Positions 1 to 8,980 of a stretch of 64,000 nucleotides of DNA are shown one piece after another (position 1 is the stretch's first letter; the number at the start of each line of letters is the position of its first letter). The DNA comes from an uncultured Lachnospiraceae bacterium. GTDB taxonomy: Bacteria; Bacillota; Clostridia; Lachnospirales; Lachnospiraceae. The position numbers and the translations under genes were made by a program. The notes beneath the pieces were generated by a model that saw only the letters and a list, made by a program, of their open reading frames with translations, was not told where the DNA came from and did not search any database. The stretch covers positions 1-64,000 of the forward strand of contig CAJTVQ010000016.1 of the NCBI GenBank assembly GCA_910579935.1. Reading direction: 5' to 3'.

Positions 1-3000
1 AAATCCACGCGAAAGGGGTATTCTTTTTATTAAAAACTTTCAACTCTCAAGTAATCATGAAATTTCATCCTTTCATGGAAGAGGATCCGCAATATATTGC
101 GGCAAAGGAAATGGAAGGGGATTATTCGAATATTATTTTTTGGAATAATGAAGATGATTTTTATGAAATCATGGATCAGATGGATCTGGCAATTGTTGAT
201 TATTCTTCTATTTTTACCGACTTTGTTGCAGCAGGTATTAATCATTTTATACGTTATGTATTTGATTATGAAGAAGAAAAAGATAATCTGGATTTAATGT
301 ATGATTATTATAAGGTAACAGCAGGGAAAATATGCAGTGATTTTGAAATGCTGTTAGAAAGTATAGCTCATTATGATATGGAAATGGATTTAGGGGAATT
401 GGGAAGAATACGGCAGTTATACTGGGAATATTCAGACAGGAATTCATTTGACAGGATAATTCAGAAAACACTGGATTATAAGGTAGTGAAGAAGGAACTT
501 CCGGTTTTATACAGTTATGATGTTTTTGATACTGTATTTACGCGCAAGGTGCTGTCGCCTGAGGGAATATTTTTTTATGTGCGAGGGAAGATGGAAAGTG
601 TTCCGGATCTTGCTTATCCGAATATTTTGGTAAAAAGATATCCCGAAATCAGGTCATCCTGTGAAGAAAATGTCCGGTTTCGGAAAAACCGGACCATGAA
701 GAATGACTGGGACAGGCGGGAAATTTATTTTGATGAGATCTTTGAAAATATGAAACAGGTTTATGGGCTGGATGATGAGCAGTGCAGCCGATTAAAGGAG
801 TGGGAATTAGAAGCGGAACTGGATAATGTTTTGCCGCTGGAAGAAAGGGTTGCAGAGATAAAGGAGCATTTAATGAAAGGCGATGATGTGGTTTTCATCA
901 GCGATATGTATCTTCCCAAAGAGCATATCCGTAAAATGTTTTTAAAGGCAGATGTTGCTTTTGGGGAAATCCCGCTTTATGTTTCGAGTGAATATGGTGT
1001 CCAGAAAACGACAGGAAAGCTCTTTCTTACTGTGTATAACAGCATGGGGTTCTATAAATATGGGGAATGGATCCACTGCGGCGATAATGTTTATGCGGAT
1101 CAGACACAGCCTGGGAAATTGGGGATACGGACAAGGCTTGTCAGGAGATGTGAATTTAATGAATATGAAGAGAAGCTTGTTAAGGCGTTAAATTCTTATG
1201 ACGGGTACCTCATTGCAGGTAATCTTGCAAGATTCCGCCATGAGCATATAAAGGAAAAGGAGATTTTTGCACGTAATTATGCAGCTTTTTATTTTATCCC
1301 ATATGTATCATGGGTATTGAGGGATGCTGTCAAAAGAGGGTATCAGCGTTTATATTTTATTTCAAGGGATGGTTATCATTTAAAAAGGATAGCAGATGAG
1401 TTAATTCGGAAAGAAGATTATCCGATTCAGACCAGTTATCTTTATGCATCACGTAAAACATGGAGGATACCGTCATTTATTGATGCCATAGATGATGATT
1501 TTTTTTCTTCTTTTGGTGATTTTGCAGAGATTAGCTCAATGGAAGGATTTTTAAAGGCAGCGCAGCTTAATGAGACGCAGTTTAAAGCCATGTTTCCGGA
1601 GCAGGAAAAGTATCTGGAGCAGGATTGCTTAAGTTCTTTGGAAAAGGATAATCTGGTAGAGGTGCTTCATACATCGGAAGCATATCATAAGTATCTTTTG
1701 GGTGTTGCCCGCGATAAGCGGAAACTAGTGGATGAATATTTATTGCAGGAAATGAATTTTGAGGAGACGTTTGCGATTGTTGAATATTGGGGCAGGGGAT
1801 ATACACAGGATTGTTTTGTGAGATTGGTTGAAGACCTGTTGTGGTGTAAAAGGGAGGTTCCGTTCTATTATGTCAGAAGTATCAATATTACGAGTGGTAC
1901 ATCCATAAGATACAATTATTCAGCAAATACGACCTCATTGTTGTTTGTAGAGGCTCTGTTTTCTAATATTTTTTATAAGAGTATTGGGAATTACAGGACA
2001 GGGCAGGACGGAAGAGTCATACCGGTTATCGAGGACAGGGTTTATGATAAAGAACTGTTTGAAGCAATGGAATGTTATTTACCGGAGATGTGCTCCGTGA
2101 TAACAGAAGCAGGAAATTCAGATAGGGAGCAGACGGAAAGAACACTGTTTGATTTTGCACTTAATTATTATGCAGGACACCACAGGGATGCCGTGCTTGC
2201 GGATTGTCTTGCACCGCTGATGGATGCCGTAGCGGTAAACGGCGAGATGATACAATATGCACCTAAAATAGATGTACGAGATATGGAAAATATCCGCAGG
2301 GGCGCCAATTCAGTATTCAGGTCGAGGGATTCTTTTTTGTCTTATATGCAAAGTACAAATGAAATACAAAAAGTGATGGAGGAATTGTATCAGGGAAAGA
2401 AAAATTTGTTTGATTCAAAAATGAAGTTAAATCTGTCTCAAATAGATACTGAAAGAAAGATAGAAGAAAGGCAGAGGAAATATGAAAATGCTGCATTAAA
2501 AATGCAGGAATTGTATGAAAGGAATGTGGCAAAGCAGAAAGTCAGTCCGTATCGCTTCTTAATAGTGACTTCAAATTATGATGGGGAAGAATTTTACAGT
2601 ATAAAGAGGGAACTGGAAAAGGAACGGCTGATAGATGTGTTTGTACTTCCAATTTCGAATGCAACATGCAGTGATATTGAAATGAGGGAGATTGCTTCGG
2701 CAAGGTATATTCTTACTTCTTCCCATATTGATTTGTTAAGCATGCTGCAGATCCGCAGGGAAACAGAAGTGATACAGATTATGAATATTGCATTTCCGTA
2801 CATTAAAATCGGTCTCAGCAGATGGTATAAAATCAGAAAAGAAAGGGATTATGCGGCGTTAAAGCTGCGTAATCAGTATTCTTATCTTCCTGTGGCATCG
2901 GAACATATGATTCCGGCCATAGTTGATGCATATGGTCTGAAAAACAATGCTTCCTGCCTGACCATGGGCAGTTGTGTATCGGATGTTTATTTTAGCAGTG

Positions 3001-3644
3001 AATACAAAAAAAGTGCAGAGGCAAAATTGAAGAAGTTACTGCATGGAATGGCAGGAAGGAAGAAAATCATTGCCTATCTGCCGTTGCACAGATACCGCAA
3101 TGCTGCGTGCAAATATCTACAGCTTTTAAATATAAGACGTTTAATGGAATTGCTTGGAAATGAATATATCGTATTGTTTATGCCTGAAGAGAGAAGCAGA
3201 AAAGATATTCCGGAAGAATATTTCAATATAGCAGGAGTATATGACTTTGTCCATGAAATGACAATTAGGGAACAAATGGTAGTAGCAGATATCATAGTCG
3301 GAGATTACCGTCATACTTTTTTTGAGGCATCCCTTTTGAATAAGCCGGTTTTTTGTACGGCGGCGGATTACAGGGAAGTAGAAAAGGGAAGTCAGGTGTA
3401 TTGTCCATATGCAGAAGTTCAGGCGGGCCCCATTGTACACGATGCAGATGAACTGGCAGCCATGATACAGGAGCTGCATTCTTATGATGAGCGTATGCAG
3501 AAAAGGTTTAGAGAGCATTATTTGGGAAGTTGCAAGGGTGATGCAGGGAGACAGCTGGTGCAATATATAAAAGAGAAAATGGAGAGTGAAATAACTCTTT
3601 GTAAGAGGAACAGTCATGGAACCGTGGAAAAGGATATTTTATAA
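1..3644 (+). CDS. CDP-glycerol glycerophosphotransferase-type / HAD-like multidomain protein, 5' end outside window
   Basis: The frame is open from base 3 through the left edge, so the first ATG (57) is internal and the N-terminus is missing. The visible start is the tail of a TagF-like polyglycerol-phosphate transferase: an HP motif (FHPF, 66-77) and a DYSS motif (198-209). A HAD-superfamily region of the COG5610 type follows (DVFDT at 519-533, then an ISDMYLP block and a GDNVYAD block). A helical linker lies near 2420-2525. A second TagF/TagB-like region runs to the end, but where DYSS is expected it reads GDYRH, so this domain may be catalytically degenerate. The family acts at the inner face of the membrane on wall or capsule polymers. 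Stop to next ATG is 17 bp, so it is probably co-transcribed with the next gene. The exact polymer cannot be told. Confidence 0.8.
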   Translation, partial: IHAKGVFFLLKTFNSQVIMKFHPFMEEDPQYIAAKEMEGDYSNIIFWNNEDDFYEIMDQMDLAIVDYSSIFTDFVAAGINHFIRYVFDYEEEKDNLDLMYDYYKVTAGKICSDFEMLLESIAHYDMEMDLGELGRIRQLYWEYSDRNSFDRIIQKTLDYKVVKKELPVLYSYDVFDTVFTRKVLSPEGIFFYVRGKMESVPDLAYPNILVKRYPEIRSSCEENVRFRKNRTMKNDWDRREIYFDEIFENMKQVYGLDDEQCSRLKEWELEAELDNVLPLEERVAEIKEHLMKGDDVVFISDMYLPKEHIRKMFLKADVAFGEIPLYVSSEYGVQKTTGKLFLTVYNSMGFYKYGEWIHCGDNVYADQTQPGKLGIRTRLVRRCEFNEYEEKLVKALNSYDGYLIAGNLARFRHEHIKEKEIFARNYAAFYFIPYVSWVLRDAVKRGYQRLYFISRDGYHLKRIADELIRKEDYPIQTSYLYASRKTWRIPSFIDAIDDDFFSSFGDFAEISSMEGFLKAAQLNETQFKAMFPEQEKYLEQDCLSSLEKDNLVEVLHTSEAYHKYLLGVARDKRKLVDEYLLQEMNFEETFAIVEYWGRGYTQDCFVRLVEDLLWCKREVPFYYVRSINITSGTSIRYNYSANTTSLLFVEALFSNIFYKSIGNYRTGQDGRVIPVIEDRVYDKELFEAMECYLPEMCSVITEAGNSDREQTERTLFDFALNYYAGHHRDAVLADCLAPLMDAVAVNGEMIQYAPKIDVRDMENIRRGANSVFRSRDSFLSYMQSTNEIQKVMEELYQGKKNLFDSKMKLNLSQIDTERKIEERQRKYENAALKMQELYERNVAKQKVSPYRFLIVTSNYDGEEFYSIKRELEKERLIDVFVLPISNATCSDIEMREIASARYILTSSHIDLLSMLQIRRETEVIQIMNIAFPYIKIGLSRWYKIRKERDYAALKLRNQYSYLPVASEHMIPAIVDAYGLKNNASCLTMGSCVSDVYFSSEYKKSAEAKLKKLLHGMAGRKKIIAYLPLHRYRNAACKYLQLLNIRRLMELLGNEYIVLFMPEERSRKDIPEEYFNIAGVYDFVHEMTIREQMVVADIIVGDYRHTFFEASLLNKPVFCTAADYREVEKGSQVYCPYAEVQAGPIVHDADELAAMIQELHSYDERMQKRFREHYLGSCKGDAGRQLVQYIKEKMESEITLCKRNSHGTVEKDIL

Positions 3645-3661
3645 GGAGTCTTGTTTTTAAG

Positions 3662-6139
3662 ATGGAATTAATAAGTGTGGTGATACCTGTTTTTAACCAG
3701 CGTGATAATTTGGAGCGTTGTCTTGGGACATTGTGCGGGTTTCATTCGGCAGAATATTCATTAGAAATTATTTTGGTGGATGATGGTTCGTTGGACGGAA
3801 GCGGTGAATTATGCAGGAAATATATTTTGGAATATGAGAATATCCATTATTTTTATCAGGAGAACACGGGGGCGTCTGCTGCCCGGAATACAGGAATAAG
3901 AAGTGCCAAAGGAAAATATATCTTTTTTTTGGATGCCGATGATGGTCTGAAGCCTGGAACGATAGAGAAAGCAGCAGTTTTCTTTGATTCTGTCTATGAT
4001 GAAGTGGATATGGTGACCTATCCGATCACGACTATCTGTAATGGGAGAAAACTGCCGCCTCATTTCCGTTACCAGTACCTCACAAAGAGTGGGGTATATG
4101 ATATCAGGAAATATCCGTATATAGGGCAGACTACCATGAATATTGCCGTGAAAAATAGGTTTGATGACAATCTTTTTTTCGAAGATGGACTCAGTATTCT
4201 GGAAGATCAGAAATATTGCTGCGACATGCTAAAAGAAAAGAAAATGCTCGGATTTTGTAGTGAGGGAGAGTATTTCTATTTTCGTAGTCCCCAGAGCACT
4301 TCGGGAAAACTTTCTGGGTCATGTTATATTTTTGAACAGTCCATGGAATTTTTTGAAGGATTGTTTGCCGAGTATGAAGAAGTTCCTTTGGCGTTTCAGG
4401 GATTGTATGTTTATGATCTGTATTGGAAGATGTGCAGTAATATTCTATTTCCATACCATTATCGGGAACCCAGATATACGCAGGAGGTAGAACGGATTTG
4501 GGCATTGCTGAAAAGATGTAATGCGGATGTAATTATCAAACATCCTGCCATGGATTTTTTTGAGAAATACTATTTTTTGCGTCAGATGGGAAAGAACACT
4601 TTACAGCTGAGAGTCGGAAGTGAATTTTTCGAACTGCTGTATCAGGGAAAGCTGCTGGTGCGTGAGCAGTCCATGGAGATGGTGATTACAAAAATTGTTG
4701 TGGAAGGTACTTCGGTTGAAATTTTTGGTTTTTTGAAGTCTGTGTGCTTTCAGTTCCAAAATGGTCAGCCGGTCTTTTATGCAGTTGAAAATGGAGGCGT
4801 GTCAAGAAAGAATCTTGAATTATGGTCCAGCGCACACAATTATTATCAATCAAATGAACCAACGCAATGTTTTTGGGCGATGACATATCGATGTGATGTG
4901 TCAGAGATACGTCGTTTTCATTTTGAAGTCGAAATGCAGAATAGGATATTTCCGGTACACTACTATTTTATGCCCCTTACTCCTTTTTCGCATATACACA
5001 GACGTTATACTTATAAAAAAGGTGGTTTACATATAGCGATTAATAAAAAAAATGAGTTTCATATATCTAAATGCAAATCACAAAAGAAGTGCAGAATCTG
5101 GCTCTATTATGACTGCAAAGGGGTTTCCAGCGATAATGGTATGTTACAGTTTGTACATGACAGAAAGAAGAAGGACGGTATTAAAAGATATTATGTTATT
5201 TCGGACAGGTACAGACAGAACCTGACTGGTAACAGGAATGAATATGTCCTGTTTGGAAGCCGGAAGCATCAGAAATTATTTTTGCAGGCAGAGAAGATCA
5301 TTACAGCATATATTGAAGAAAATAACGTAATTCCATTTTCGCCGGAGAAATATGACCGTTATGCAGGAAAATTTCATTTTGAAGTTATTTATCTGCAGCA
5401 CGGTGTGCTGCAGATAAAGATGCCCTGGAAGTATTCCCGGGAGAAGATTATGGCAGATAAGGTGGTAGTATCCACAGAGCAGGAAATTTCTCTTTGGAAA
5501 CAAGGGGGATTCAGGGAAAGGGATTTGTGGAAGTGTAAGATGCCGCGTTTTGATTTTTTAGGACATAGGTTCAGTCCTAAAAAAAAGATTCTCTTTGCTC
5601 CGTCCTGGAGAAGTTATCTTGTGGGAGAAAATAGAAAGGGTGAATGGGAACGGTTAGACATAAAATTTCTTTCTTCTGTCTATTACAGGAAAATACAGGA
5701 TTTCATTAACAGTCCGCAATTAGAGAAAATTTTGGAAAAGGAGGATTATTTGTTGGAAGTAAAGCTGCATCCGATATTTGCAGGGTATCAGAATTTATTT
5801 AAGGTGACTTCATCCAGGGTGTATTTTGTGGAACAGACTGCGGATGAATCGGAATATGCACTTTTCATTACGGATTTTTCTTCCTGGGTTTATGATTTTC
5901 TGTATATGCAGATACCAGTGCTGTTGTTTATTCCAGATTATGTGGAATTCAAAGCAGGAATGAATGGGTATCATGAATTAAATGAGAATGTTACTGATTG
6001 GAGTCAGGCATCTACAGAGGCTGGAGAAGTGATAGACAGGATAAAAGTTTTTTTTAAATGTGGAAGGGGGATGGAGTTATATGCAGATTTTTTTCAAGAA
6101 GAATGCGCAAGGGAAGCAATTTATAAGAAATTAATATAG
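3662..6139 (+). CDS. GT2 glycosyltransferase fused to CDP-glycerol glycerophosphotransferase domain
   Basis: 825 aa. Residues 1 to about 230 form a family-2 glycosyltransferase (SVVIPVFNQ start, VDDGSLDG, ENTGASAARNTG, and the metal-binding LDADD). The C-terminal third is a CDP-glycerol:polyglycerolphosphate transferase, with LQHGVLQ, FAPSWRSY, the catalytic-type KLHP and TDFSSWVYDF motifs in order. A middle part of about 200 residues is not recognised. The likely job is to add a sugar and glycerol- or ribitol-phosphate units to a surface polymer. AAGGAG at 3642-3647 sits about 14 bp before the ATG. It follows the other transferase by 17 bp. It is A+T-rich compared with the housekeeping genes downstream, as surface-polymer loci often are. 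Its 3' end abuts a recombinase remnant, but TagF-type sequence reaches almost to the stop, so it looks complete. Confidence 0.8.
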   Translation: MELISVVIPVFNQRDNLERCLGTLCGFHSAEYSLEIILVDDGSLDGSGELCRKYILEYENIHYFYQENTGASAARNTGIRSAKGKYIFFLDADDGLKPGTIEKAAVFFDSVYDEVDMVTYPITTICNGRKLPPHFRYQYLTKSGVYDIRKYPYIGQTTMNIAVKNRFDDNLFFEDGLSILEDQKYCCDMLKEKKMLGFCSEGEYFYFRSPQSTSGKLSGSCYIFEQSMEFFEGLFAEYEEVPLAFQGLYVYDLYWKMCSNILFPYHYREPRYTQEVERIWALLKRCNADVIIKHPAMDFFEKYYFLRQMGKNTLQLRVGSEFFELLYQGKLLVREQSMEMVITKIVVEGTSVEIFGFLKSVCFQFQNGQPVFYAVENGGVSRKNLELWSSAHNYYQSNEPTQCFWAMTYRCDVSEIRRFHFEVEMQNRIFPVHYYFMPLTPFSHIHRRYTYKKGGLHIAINKKNEFHISKCKSQKKCRIWLYYDCKGVSSDNGMLQFVHDRKKKDGIKRYYVISDRYRQNLTGNRNEYVLFGSRKHQKLFLQAEKIITAYIEENNVIPFSPEKYDRYAGKFHFEVIYLQHGVLQIKMPWKYSREKIMADKVVVSTEQEISLWKQGGFRERDLWKCKMPRFDFLGHRFSPKKKILFAPSWRSYLVGENRKGEWERLDIKFLSSVYYRKIQDFINSPQLEKILEKEDYLLEVKLHPIFAGYQNLFKVTSSRVYFVEQTADESEYALFITDFSSWVYDFLYMQIPVLLFIPDYVEFKAGMNGYHELNENVTDWSQASTEAGEVIDRIKVFFKCGRGMELYADFFQEECAREAIYKKLI

Positions 6140-6324
6140 GGATATGGGAGGCTTCCGGTTCGGAGAAAGTGGCGGATGAAGAACTGGCGGTATTTTTCGG
6201 GTTGGAGGTTTTTGACAAGAAGAAATTGAAGGTGCTGATAGAGAAGGTTGTGATTTATGGGGAGGATGCCATGGAAATTGTGTGGAATGTGAGGAAGCCG
6301 TTTGATGGTGTAGCTTCTGTATGA
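6140..6324 (+). pseudogene. 3' remnant of a large serine recombinase
   Basis: The frame that ends in TGA at 6322 reads an acidic helix followed by FFGLEVFDKKKLKVLIEKV, then VIYGEDAMEIVWNVRKPF. This resembles the extreme C-terminus of clostridial large serine recombinases (LIEKVxVY...xEIxW). The frame has no start and is stopped upstream at 6124, so only about 60 codons survive. It is not the same sequence as the end of the intact recombinase at 60263. It probably marks an old integration or excision beside the polymer locus. The family call is by memory of the motif only. Confidence 0.5.
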
Positions 6325-6542
6325 AATACAGTTCCAATTTGGGGGAAGTAGTGGTAAAATTGAACCATGGACAAGTGGTGTCTGTGGTTCATATTTATTT
6401 GGGAATATGATATTGCATTAAGACGTGGAAAAACCGTATTTGTGTTTATAAAAGGAGAATTATTTTGTAGAGATATTAAAAAAAGATTTGGTAATAAGAC
6501 AGTTACTTTAACTATTGTTTAACAGAAACGGAGGTAAATATT
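6325..6542. other. Intergenic stretch with a short decayed reading frame
   Basis: Between the recombinase remnant and the Uma2 gene no intact gene is seen. On the + strand one frame stays open for about 45 codons up to TAA near 6522 and reads RRGKTVFVFIKGELFCRD, which looks protein-like but has no start codon with a ribosome binding site. It is probably another degraded gene end. The last bases hold the GGAGG (6530-6534) used by the next gene. Confidence 0.3.
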
Positions 6543-7076
6543 TTGGATGCAGTTAGAAAAGAAGCGTTTTATACGATAGAGGATATTTATGCACTGCCAG
6601 ACGGGGAACGGGCTGAGTTGATTGATGGAAAGATATATTATATGGCGCCTCCAAGCAGAACACATCAGCAGATATTGTTTTCACTGAGCAGAAAGATTGC
6701 TGATCATATCGATTCTGAAAAGGGGAATTGTGAGGTTAATATTGCGCCGTTCGCTGTTTTCTTAGGGGAAGATGATACAAACTATATAGAACCAGACATT
6801 TCCGTAATTTGTGATACTTCTAAATTGGACGATAAAGGATGCCATGGAGCGCCGGATTGGATCATTGAAATTGTGTCTCCTGGAAGCAAATCAATGGACT
6901 ATTTTACAAAACTGTTTAAATATCGTACTGCAGAAGTGAGAGAGTATTGGATTGTTGACCCTGCAAAAGAGATGACTACAGTATACGGATTTGAAAAAGA
7001 AGCTATGGAGCAGTACTCTTTTGGTGAGGATGTACCGGTTGGGATATATGAAGGTTTTTCCATAAAGGTACAGTAA
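6543..7076 (+). CDS. Uma2 family (DUF820) PD-(D/E)XK nuclease-fold protein
   Basis: 177 aa starting at TTG 6543, placed 8 bp after a good GGAGG; no in-frame ATG fits better. Uma2 hallmarks appear in order: ERAELIDGKIY near the N-terminus, then EPDISVI, then IEIVSPGS, then REYWIVDP. The D...E-x-V pattern is the nuclease-fold active site of the family (restriction endonuclease-like). The biological role of Uma2 proteins is unproven; they are common in accessory DNA and often solitary, as here. Its neighbours are a recombinase remnant upstream and a broken DUF4143 gene on the opposite strand downstream, which points to an accessory patch. Confidence 0.8.
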   Translation: MDAVRKEAFYTIEDIYALPDGERAELIDGKIYYMAPPSRTHQQILFSLSRKIADHIDSEKGNCEVNIAPFAVFLGEDDTNYIEPDISVICDTSKLDDKGCHGAPDWIIEIVSPGSKSMDYFTKLFKYRTAEVREYWIVDPAKEMTTVYGFEKEAMEQYSFGEDVPVGIYEGFSIKVQ

Positions 7077-7161
7077 AATTTCTCTTTTATCCAACTGACA
7101 AACTCCCAGGGCGCCCCTCCTAAATCTGTCGCAAATATCGAGCAGACGACCGCCCTTGTTA

Positions 7162-8063
7162 TTATATATACCAAACCGGAATCTGCAGCACATTCTCCCG
7201 TAAAGCCCCGGGCTGCGGGCACATGCAGATAATGGCTCCCATCCCGCGTTTTTTATCCTCTAAACGGTCCAAAACCAGAAATGCGCTCGTTTCATCGGCA
7301 GATACGTTAGGATTCTGCTTAATTTCTATGGGATATAAAATGCCGTCTTCCTCGATGATAAAATCAATTTCACTTTCCACTTCGACCGTCTGGCCGTTTT
7401 TTTCAGCTTTTTCTTATCCTTGCCCCGGTAATAGGAGACAAAATGTCGGTAGTCCAGTCCGGCATTGGAAAAAGATTTCAGTATTTCAGAGATAACAAAA
7501 GTCTCAAATATGTGACCGTTATATGCGCCATAAGCCAGGGTATCAGGAGTCAGCCATCTGGTTAAATAGCAGGCGAGTCCGGTATCGCGAAAATACAGTT
7601 TGGGCGTTCTGATTGCCCGTTTTAAGACATTGGCGGTATACGGCTCCAGCAAATAGATCACACCGGATGTTTCCAAAATGGAAATCCAGTTTTTTACGGT
7701 GGTGACATCTTTTCCGATTTCACTGGCTATGGTGGAATAATTCAGTACTTCGCTGGTTCTTGCAGCGGAGGAAATCATGAAACGCCGGAAAGCGTCCAGG
7801 TCCTGTACGGCGGAAAGTTCACGGACGTCCCTCTCAATATATGTTTTTATATAATTAGAATAGAAGACAGTCCATTCCGTTTCCTTGTTTTGTAGTTCCG
7901 GATAGGAACCTCTGTGAATGATTTCCCAAATATTATTTGGAGCTTTTGCTGTTTTTTGTCTTTCCAAAATATAATCCATGGTGGGCAGGAAACGTTGCCG
8001 GAATCTGTCTTTTTGGATTTCTCTTAGGGACAGTCCGAAGGGCAGAAAATCATTCACTTCCAT
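7162..8063 (-). pseudogene. Broken ATP-binding DUF4143 protein (N-terminal ATPase lost, frameshift)
   Basis: Minus-strand reading from 8063 gives the DUF4143 C-terminal half: FGLSLREIQ, YIKTYIERDVREL, a winged-helix-like stretch, KLYFRDTGLACYLTRW and GHIFETFVISEI. The AAA domain with Walker A that normally precedes this (about 150-180 residues) is absent, and an in-frame TAG stops the frame just upstream of 8063. Near 7405-7415 one base is missing from an A-run. After that the conserved nuclease-like end (SEIDFIIEEDG, YPIEIKQ, ending IPVWYI) continues in another frame (ATG near 7380, stop 7162). Two independent lesions make this a pseudogene. Intact relatives are orphan AAA/PD-(D/E)XK proteins of unknown function. 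Confidence 0.75.
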
Positions 8064-8185
8064 CCTTGGCTGATTTAGTTTCTGATTCTATATTTGACGT
8101 AATCTTAGCATGTACATATGCATGTCATCGCCTGACACAAAAATAAAATATGATCATTTGCGCTTCGCCCCATTCAAGAAACCAC

Positions 8186-8214
8186 TTGCCATGTGGTTTT
8201 AAGTACTATATAAT
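8186..8214 (+). promoter_or_regulatory. Sigma-A promoter of the DUF1836 gene with overlapping inverted repeat
   Basis: TTGCCA (8186-8191), a 17-bp spacer and TATAAT (8209-8214). The -35 is embedded in a small dyad, ACCAC-TTGCCAT-GTGGT (8181-8197), which could be an operator. The start codon is 20 bp after the -10. Confidence 0.6.
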
Positions 8215-8233
8215 AGGGTACAGAGGTGTTGGT

Positions 8234-8890
8234 ATGACAATAGATAAAGATGACTTACTGAATAGTATAATCGAAAGCCTTGACCGCATACAGCATATCA
8301 AACTGGAGGATATTCCGAATATCGATCTGTATATGGATCAGGTGACGACCTTTATGGAAAAGAAGTTAAAGAATACGGCGCGTCATCCGGAGGAGGACAA
8401 GATTCTGACGAAGACGATGATCAATAATTATGCAAAGAATGATCTGCTCCCGCCGCCGATGAAAAAGAAGTATTCCAAGGAACATGTGGTGCTGTTGATC
8501 TTCATCTATTATTATAAAGGAATTCTGACGATCAATGATATACAGGCATTGCTGAATCCGCTGACGGAACGTTTTTTTCACGAAGAGAGATTCAACCTGG
8601 GGGATATTTACACCGAGGTTTTCGGTCTGGAGAAGTCCCATGTGGATTTGCTGAAAGAGGATGTAGTTCAGAAGTATAAGCAGGCAAAAGGAACCTTTTC
8701 GGATGCACCGGAGGAAAACAGGGAGATGCTGCAGTTGTTTTCTTTTATCTGTATGCTGAGTTTTGATGCATATGTAAAGAAACTTCTGATTGAAAAAATG
8801 ATAGATGGCTTTTATCAGGAGGCCGGGGAGGAAAAAAGGAGAGGAAAAAGGCAGAATCCCCAAAAGAAGGATGAGAATAATAAAACATGA
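8234..8890 (+). CDS. DUF1836 domain-containing putative regulator
   Basis: 218 aa from ATG 8234, with AGAGG 7 bp upstream and the -10 box about 20 bp upstream; the frame is open further back, but those codons lie over the promoter. DUF1836 proteins carry a MerR-like winged-helix core: here ILTKTMINNYAKNDLLPPP then KKKYSKEHVVLLIFIYYYKG, which resembles the MerR turn where the HTH passes into the wing. The C-terminus is a charged tail rich in K, R, E and N. It stands alone between a broken minus-strand gene and a convergent giant gene. Function is not experimentally known; DNA binding is inferred from the fold. The palindrome over its promoter is consistent with autoregulation. Confidence 0.75.
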   Translation: MTIDKDDLLNSIIESLDRIQHIKLEDIPNIDLYMDQVTTFMEKKLKNTARHPEEDKILTKTMINNYAKNDLLPPPMKKKYSKEHVVLLIFIYYYKGILTINDIQALLNPLTERFFHEERFNLGDIYTEVFGLEKSHVDLLKEDVVQKYKQAKGTFSDAPEENREMLQLFSFICMLSFDAYVKKLLIEKMIDGFYQEAGEEKRRGKRQNPQKKDENNKT

Positions 8891-8908
8891 CGTGTGATGA
8901 AAGAAAAG

Positions 8909-8950
8909 AACAGGGACTTATTCCGGTATTCCGAAATGGTCCCTGTTTTG
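8909..8950. terminator. Bidirectional intrinsic terminator
   Basis: Stem AACAGGGAC (8909-8917) pairs with GTCCCTGTT (8939-8947). It is followed by TTTTG on the + strand and by a U-rich run on the minus strand. It sits between the convergent DUF1836 gene and the dehydratase activase. Confidence 0.7.
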
Positions 8951-8980
8951 TCTGATCGGAGGGCTTTCAGCCGGCAGCCG

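Noticed and set aside
6891..7222. Minus-strand frames around the end of the Uma2 gene
   Set aside because: They overlap the Uma2 gene in antisense and show no family motif or start signal.
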